From Betaproteobacteria bacterium (GTDB taxonomy: Bacteria > Pseudomonadota > Gammaproteobacteria > Burkholderiales > Rhodocyclaceae), in assembly GCA_025997075.1 (NCBI GenBank), contig BNUC01000137.1:1-9561 (forward strand): a stretch of DNA of 9,561 bases. The letters run 5' to 3'. Shown here in pieces: positions 6,516 to 9,561 of the stretch. Each line of letters begins with the position of its first letter. The first letter of the stretch is position 1. The position numbers and the translations under genes are program-made. The notes beneath the pieces were generated by a model. The model saw only the letters and a list, made by a program, of their open reading frames with translations, did not search any database and was not told the origin of the DNA.

Positions 6516-7670
6516 TTCCTTTTTCAATAAACGGCGGATTTCGGAATCCTGCGCAGCCTCTTTTCGATGCAAGCGCCGGAAACTCGTTACCCAAAGCGCC
6601 TTTCCTGTTTGCGTAGCCTTAACCACCAATACATAACCGCCGTTGTCCCCTGCGGTCTCGCGCACATAGATCATGTTGTTGGGGCCGTCCTGCGCCTTGT
6701 TGGTATGACGGTCGATGACATCCTGGGCGCGTGTATAGTCTTCTGGCGTTAAATCCGGATGTTCGCGTCGCTGTTTGATCGCGGTTTCATCAGAAAAATG
6801 ACCAACCCTCACGCCATTCTTTGCTCCGATAGCCTGCGCATCCTCATCCGGAATTCGCGCCATGGGCCAGGCCGTACCTTTACTGGGGCTTGCGTACCAA
6901 TCCGCGAAAGCCTTTGACGACAACCCCGTTTCCAGTATGTCTTTTGAGAGTTGTTCCGGCAGCGCCGCTGCTTTCTCCGCCATGATCTTGCGGATTCCAT
7001 CCGACACGCTCGCGCCCGGCGCATACGCCCAGCCCTTATCGATACCGCGCGGCGCTCCGGTTTTTTTATCGATCGCATTCCAGCCCTCGGGCGGCTCGGT
7101 AGCGTCGCCGGCGGCGGGCTGTTTGACCGCCGTGACCCGGCAATGGCAAAACCAACCGTTGGGTGGGAAGTGGGTTTTCCAGAAAGGATGGTCATGGGGC
7201 AGCGTCAGCCCGATGTCGCCCCAGTGCTTGTGCGGCAGGCGCGGATGTTTCACCCCGTCATCATGGACATACTTCCAGAACGGAAGAATCTTGAGCAAAT
7301 CCGGATCATTGAGCTGCTTCCAGCGCCCGGCGGCGTAGGCGGTCGACACGTTGGTCTCGAAAATCACCCGTGTCCGCCAGGCCCTGCCCTTCTCTGTGCC
7401 TTCGCCCGTCCAGCCATGCCAGTCATGTTTCTCGACCAGGGCGAAAAAGTTTTTACGAAAGGTTTCCAGGCTCTGTTTTTGCAACGGCGCGACGGCAGCC
7501 TGCAAGTCAGCCAGCAGATCGGTCTTCATCGCTCCGGCGACGACAAACGAATGATTATGCGCAGACTGCCAGATGCTATCCCAGCGCAGGGTGCCCTGAA
7601 CCTCCTTTTGCCGGAAAAACTCGACGGCCTCCTTGAACTCCTGGTTAAAAGCTCCACCCAGCGCCGCCAT
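6507..7670 (-). CDS. Mu gpF-like phage head morphogenesis protein with C-terminal extra domain
   Basis: Minor head protein of the Mu F / SPP1 gp7 family, acting at the portal vertex during head assembly. It has 387 residues. The family core is at about 95-180: RVIFETNVSTAYAAGRW (101-117), the KHPRLPHKHW region, and HPFWKTHFPPNGWFCHCRV (161-179) with the conserved PPNGW-C-C pattern. After a linker (AYAPGASVSDG), a separate C-terminal domain of about 100 residues has GVRVGHFSDETAIKQRR and, near its end, a beta-rich stretch YVLVVKATQTGKALWVTSFRR. This resembles the barnase/EndoU/colicin-like (PBECR) nuclease domains known on gpF-type proteins. That assignment is from pattern only; no catalytic residues are assigned. 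The start overlaps the stop of the zinc-finger gene by 1 nt (TAATG). Lysine-rich end, stop TAA. Confidence 0.9.
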   Translation of the reverse strand: MAALGGAFNQEFKEAVEFFRQKEVQGTLRWDSIWQSAHNHSFVVAGAMKTDLLADLQAAVAPLQKQSLETFRKNFFALVEKHDWHGWTGEGTEKGRAWRTRVIFETNVSTAYAAGRWKQLNDPDLLKILPFWKYVHDDGVKHPRLPHKHWGDIGLTLPHDHPFWKTHFPPNGWFCHCRVTAVKQPAAGDATEPPEGWNAIDKKTGAPRGIDKGWAYAPGASVSDGIRKIMAEKAAALPEQLSKDILETGLSSKAFADWYASPSKGTAWPMARIPDEDAQAIGAKNGVRVGHFSDETAIKQRREHPDLTPEDYTRAQDVIDRHTNKAQDGPNNMIYVRETAGDNGGYVLVVKATQTGKALWVTSFRRLHRKEAAQDSEIRRLLKKERK

Positions 7671-7876
7671 TACAGCCCCATCTTGCGCAGTTGCGCATCG
7701 AAGCGCTGCCAGTCATCCCGACAATCCACGCCACACCAGCGCCGACCCGGCGCCATCGGCGTCGCGCAGTTCAGGCAGAACCCCGTGGGTTCCGGACCCG
7801 CCGGAGCGCGGCGGGCGAGATCGATACACGCAAGGCGCTCGGCCTGCTCGTTGGCCAGATCGACGAGATCGCTCAT
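7670..7876 (-). CDS. Small C4 zinc-finger phage protein
   Basis: 68-residue protein with four cysteines spaced as a treble-clef or C4 zinc site: Cys34 and Cys37 (GFCLNCATP), Cys48 and Cys52 (RWCGVDCRDDW). The N-terminal 25 residues (LVDLANEQAERLACIDLARR) should be helical. The layout recalls phage TraR/DksA-type or zinc-ribbon small proteins, but it is too short for a full DksA coiled coil, so I give no function. A GGAGG site lies 8 nt before the ATG. It overlaps the portal gene by 4 nt (ATGA) and gpF by 1 nt, so it is translated within the head operon and may act in late regulation or head assembly (inference). Confidence 0.8.
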   Translation of the reverse strand: MSDLVDLANEQAERLACIDLARRAPAGPEPTGFCLNCATPMAPGRRWCGVDCRDDWQRFDAQLRKMGL

Positions 7877-9354
7877 CGCCCGGCCTCCACGTCACGCCGG
7901 CCCCGGTATTCGGCGATGATCTCGGCTTTAGCCATCAGCTCGATCAAATCCCCGGTCGGCAGATCGCCATAAATCTGCGCCAGCCGCTCCTGAAAATCCT
8001 CCGGGGTGGCGTCGGGATAATACTTGATGATCGCCGCGATCCGCCCGATCCAGTCATCGATGATCGGTTGCGCCTCGGCGGCCGTCAGGCGGGCCAGATC
8101 GCGGGTGGCCTCATCGACCGTCCCCGCTTCGGAAAACGCGGCTGTTCCAGGCGGCTCACCCTCGGGCGCGGGCGGCTCAGGCCCAGTCTTCCTCCGGCTC
8201 CACCCCTCCCCATACTTCGCCCGCGCGGCCTCCTCCGACAACTCGAAGCCCAGCGACGCGACATTCACATCGGTCTCGCTTTCCGCCTTGAGATCGACCT
8301 CCTCCTTGATCTTGCGATACACATTACACGGACCGATCCCATGAAAATCGCAGAGCCAGGCGATCAAGGTCTGATTAAGCGTTTCCGAGAGCAGATCGGA
8401 ATCCGCCTGCACCAGATCAAGGCGCACATCAGCGCGCTCCTTGGCCGCCGCCGCCAGCGCCCCGCCGTTGCCTTCCGCCCCGGACTCCTGGCCCAGAATG
8501 ATCTCCGCGATATCGCTGTTCATCGTCTTCACCAGCGCCTCCTGCGTGGTGATATTGCCGCCGCCGTGCGCCTCAAGCAGCTCGATCAAAGCCCCCTCCG
8601 GGGTCATGATGTAGCCATCATTGGAGAAAGCGCGCAGCGCGTCGGACAGCGTTTTCTTATCCTTCGGGGCCGCCCCGTTCGGGTAGCGCCCCCACGGCGT
8701 CGGCGTCCCGAAGCGATCGCAGAACTTCGCCCAGGCGATGATCCCCCGGCGCTTGAAAAAAACCGGCCAGAACAGATTCAAACCCAGCCCCAACCCATAG
8801 GGATTATCGTCGCGCGGATTCACCCGATGGACAATGAATTTGCACGCCGGCAACGCCTCGCCGCGCAGCATATCGTGGGTCGTGAGCAGCCGTAATTCCG
8901 GCCCACTGGAACCTTCCCCGTCGACATAAACAAAGCGCCCCGGCCGGCACACGGGAAAGCGCGCCGGCAGCCATTTCCCCCCGACCACCTCCCAGATCAC
9001 CTCCACCACCGCGTAGCCGACGATCAAAGCGCCCATCAGATCGCGGCACAACTGATCGAAAGGAATCCGCCGCAGGATTTCCGAAAGCGCCTCGGCGCTG
9101 GCCGTATCCCCCTCGCGGACCGGCTCGACGGCCCAGGGGCGGCTCACCAGCGCGCCGATGCGCCGGTTCAGGCTGGCAAAAACCTTCCCGTCGCGGGAAA
9201 GATCAAGGTAAGCGTCGATGTTCGCGCCGCGCTCGCGCAGCAGCGGATCATTACCGCGAATCACCCCCATGAAATCGACTTCCATCGGGTCCGTCTGGCG
9301 GGGCGCAGCCTCGCTGGCCAGCTCGCGCTTTGAAGGGATAGGTTTAGTAGCCAC
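7873..9354 (-). CDS. Mu gp29-like portal protein (DUF935)
   Basis: Portal subunit of Mu-like phages; a ring of these forms the DNA entry and exit channel at the head vertex and docks the terminase. It has 493 residues, normal for this family. Family features are DPLLRERGANIDAYLDLSRDGKVFASLNRRIGAL near 36-70 as one conserved block, RPWAVEP, GYAVVEVIWE, HRVNPRDDNPYGLGLG near 181-196, the FFKRRGIIAWAKFCDRFGTP block, and an LGQESGAEGNGGALA-type motif. The C-terminal part is Pro/Glu-rich then helical. The start is GTG (9352-9354), supported by AGGA 7-8 nt upstream. It overlaps the terminase gene by 11 nt and the zinc-finger gene by 4 nt. No defects were seen. Confidence 0.93.
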   Translation of the reverse strand: MATKPIPSKRELASEAAPRQTDPMEVDFMGVIRGNDPLLRERGANIDAYLDLSRDGKVFASLNRRIGALVSRPWAVEPVREGDTASAEALSEILRRIPFDQLCRDLMGALIVGYAVVEVIWEVVGGKWLPARFPVCRPGRFVYVDGEGSSGPELRLLTTHDMLRGEALPACKFIVHRVNPRDDNPYGLGLGLNLFWPVFFKRRGIIAWAKFCDRFGTPTPWGRYPNGAAPKDKKTLSDALRAFSNDGYIMTPEGALIELLEAHGGGNITTQEALVKTMNSDIAEIILGQESGAEGNGGALAAAAKERADVRLDLVQADSDLLSETLNQTLIAWLCDFHGIGPCNVYRKIKEEVDLKAESETDVNVASLGFELSEEAARAKYGEGWSRRKTGPEPPAPEGEPPGTAAFSEAGTVDEATRDLARLTAAEAQPIIDDWIGRIAAIIKYYPDATPEDFQERLAQIYGDLPTGDLIELMAKAEIIAEYRGRRDVEAGR

Positions 9355-9561
9355 TTAAAAATCCTGTCGTATCGGAAATGATTTCGCGCGGGCCGCCAGA
9401 CTCGAATTCAATCGGCGCGCTCGGCGTGGACGCCGCGTGTTTGGCCAGCGCCAGCGCCCAGAAGCGGTCGGCGTGGCCGTCGGGCGTGCGCTCGGCGGTA
9501 AAGCGGATGTTCCCGGCGGGCGTCACCTGTTTGGTTATCTGGCGCAGGTCGGCGCGGATTT
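9344..9561 (-). CDS. Terminase large subunit, Mu gp28-like, C-terminal fragment
   Basis: The last 70 or so codons of the DNA-packaging motor ATPase/nuclease; the gene continues beyond the right edge. Visible residues include LRQITKQVTPAGNIRF, the stretch ERTPDGHADRFWALALAKHA, which is typical of the RNase H-like nuclease end of large terminases (the Asp of the DGHAD motif is a likely metal ligand), and a tail ending GFLSGY. No start codon is in the window, so this is a partial gene and any internal ATG or GTG should not be taken as its start. It overlaps the portal gene start by 11 nt and is the most upstream visible gene of the phage operon. Confidence 0.85.
   Translation of the reverse strand, partial: IRADLRQITKQVTPAGNIRFTAERTPDGHADRFWALALAKHAASTPSAPIEFESGGPREIISDTTGFLSGY

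Noticed and set aside
6951..8895. Long plus-strand open frames (322 and 420 codons) opposite gpF, the zinc-finger gene and the portal gene
   Set aside because: They are Arg/Pro-rich shadows of high-GC minus-strand genes that have clear family motifs and coupled starts.

Overview
The window reads as a piece of a betaproteobacterial chromosome (inferred). It carries an rpoH gene divergent from a groES-groEL operon, the intergenic region has both CIRCE operators and a sigma-32-like promoter, and dispersed GC-rich palindromic repeats sit between the genes. No rRNA, tRNA or CRISPR array was seen.

Layout. (1) 1-245: two dispersed inverted repeats and the rpoH terminator. (2) 246-1106, minus: rpoH, the heat-shock sigma factor. 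(3) 1107-1346: divergent regulatory region with two perfect CIRCE elements, one close to each gene, and an overlapping sigma-32/sigma-70-like promoter for groES. (4) 1347-3370, plus: groES and groEL, closed by a strong terminator at 3421-3456. (5) 3457-3955: repeat-rich DNA without a convincing gene, holding a 16-bp perfect palindrome and a nested inverted repeat of about 180 bp. (6) 3956-5734, plus: a decayed gene for a secreted surface protein of the WWLRSPG type. It has a 67-bp cloverleaf-like repeat inserted in its signal-peptide region, an in-frame TGA where the family has Trp, a frameshift, and a probably truncated C-terminus. (7) 5824-9561, minus: part of the head-morphogenesis cluster of a Mu-like prophage. 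In transcription order these are the terminase large subunit (gp28-like, 5' part outside the window), the gp29-like portal, a small C4 zinc-finger protein, a gpF-like head protein with an extra C-terminal domain, and a gpG/gpS-like virion morphogenesis protein.

How it works together. RpoH and GroES/GroEL form a heat-shock module. The sequence suggests HrcA may repress both the chaperonin operon and the sigma factor that activates it. The phage genes overlap by 1, 4 and 11 nt, as in a translationally coupled late operon, until a 191-bp gap between gpF and gpG. That gap can fold into a compact multi-helix structure and also holds a 61-codon ORF. Downstream of gpG the phage cluster stops abruptly against the decayed surface-protein gene: the protease and major head genes expected next are missing, so this looks like a truncated prophage or a rearrangement boundary. 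The most noteworthy observations are the structured gap, the repeat insertion whose removal restores a signal peptide, the double CIRCE arrangement, and the gpF C-terminal extension.
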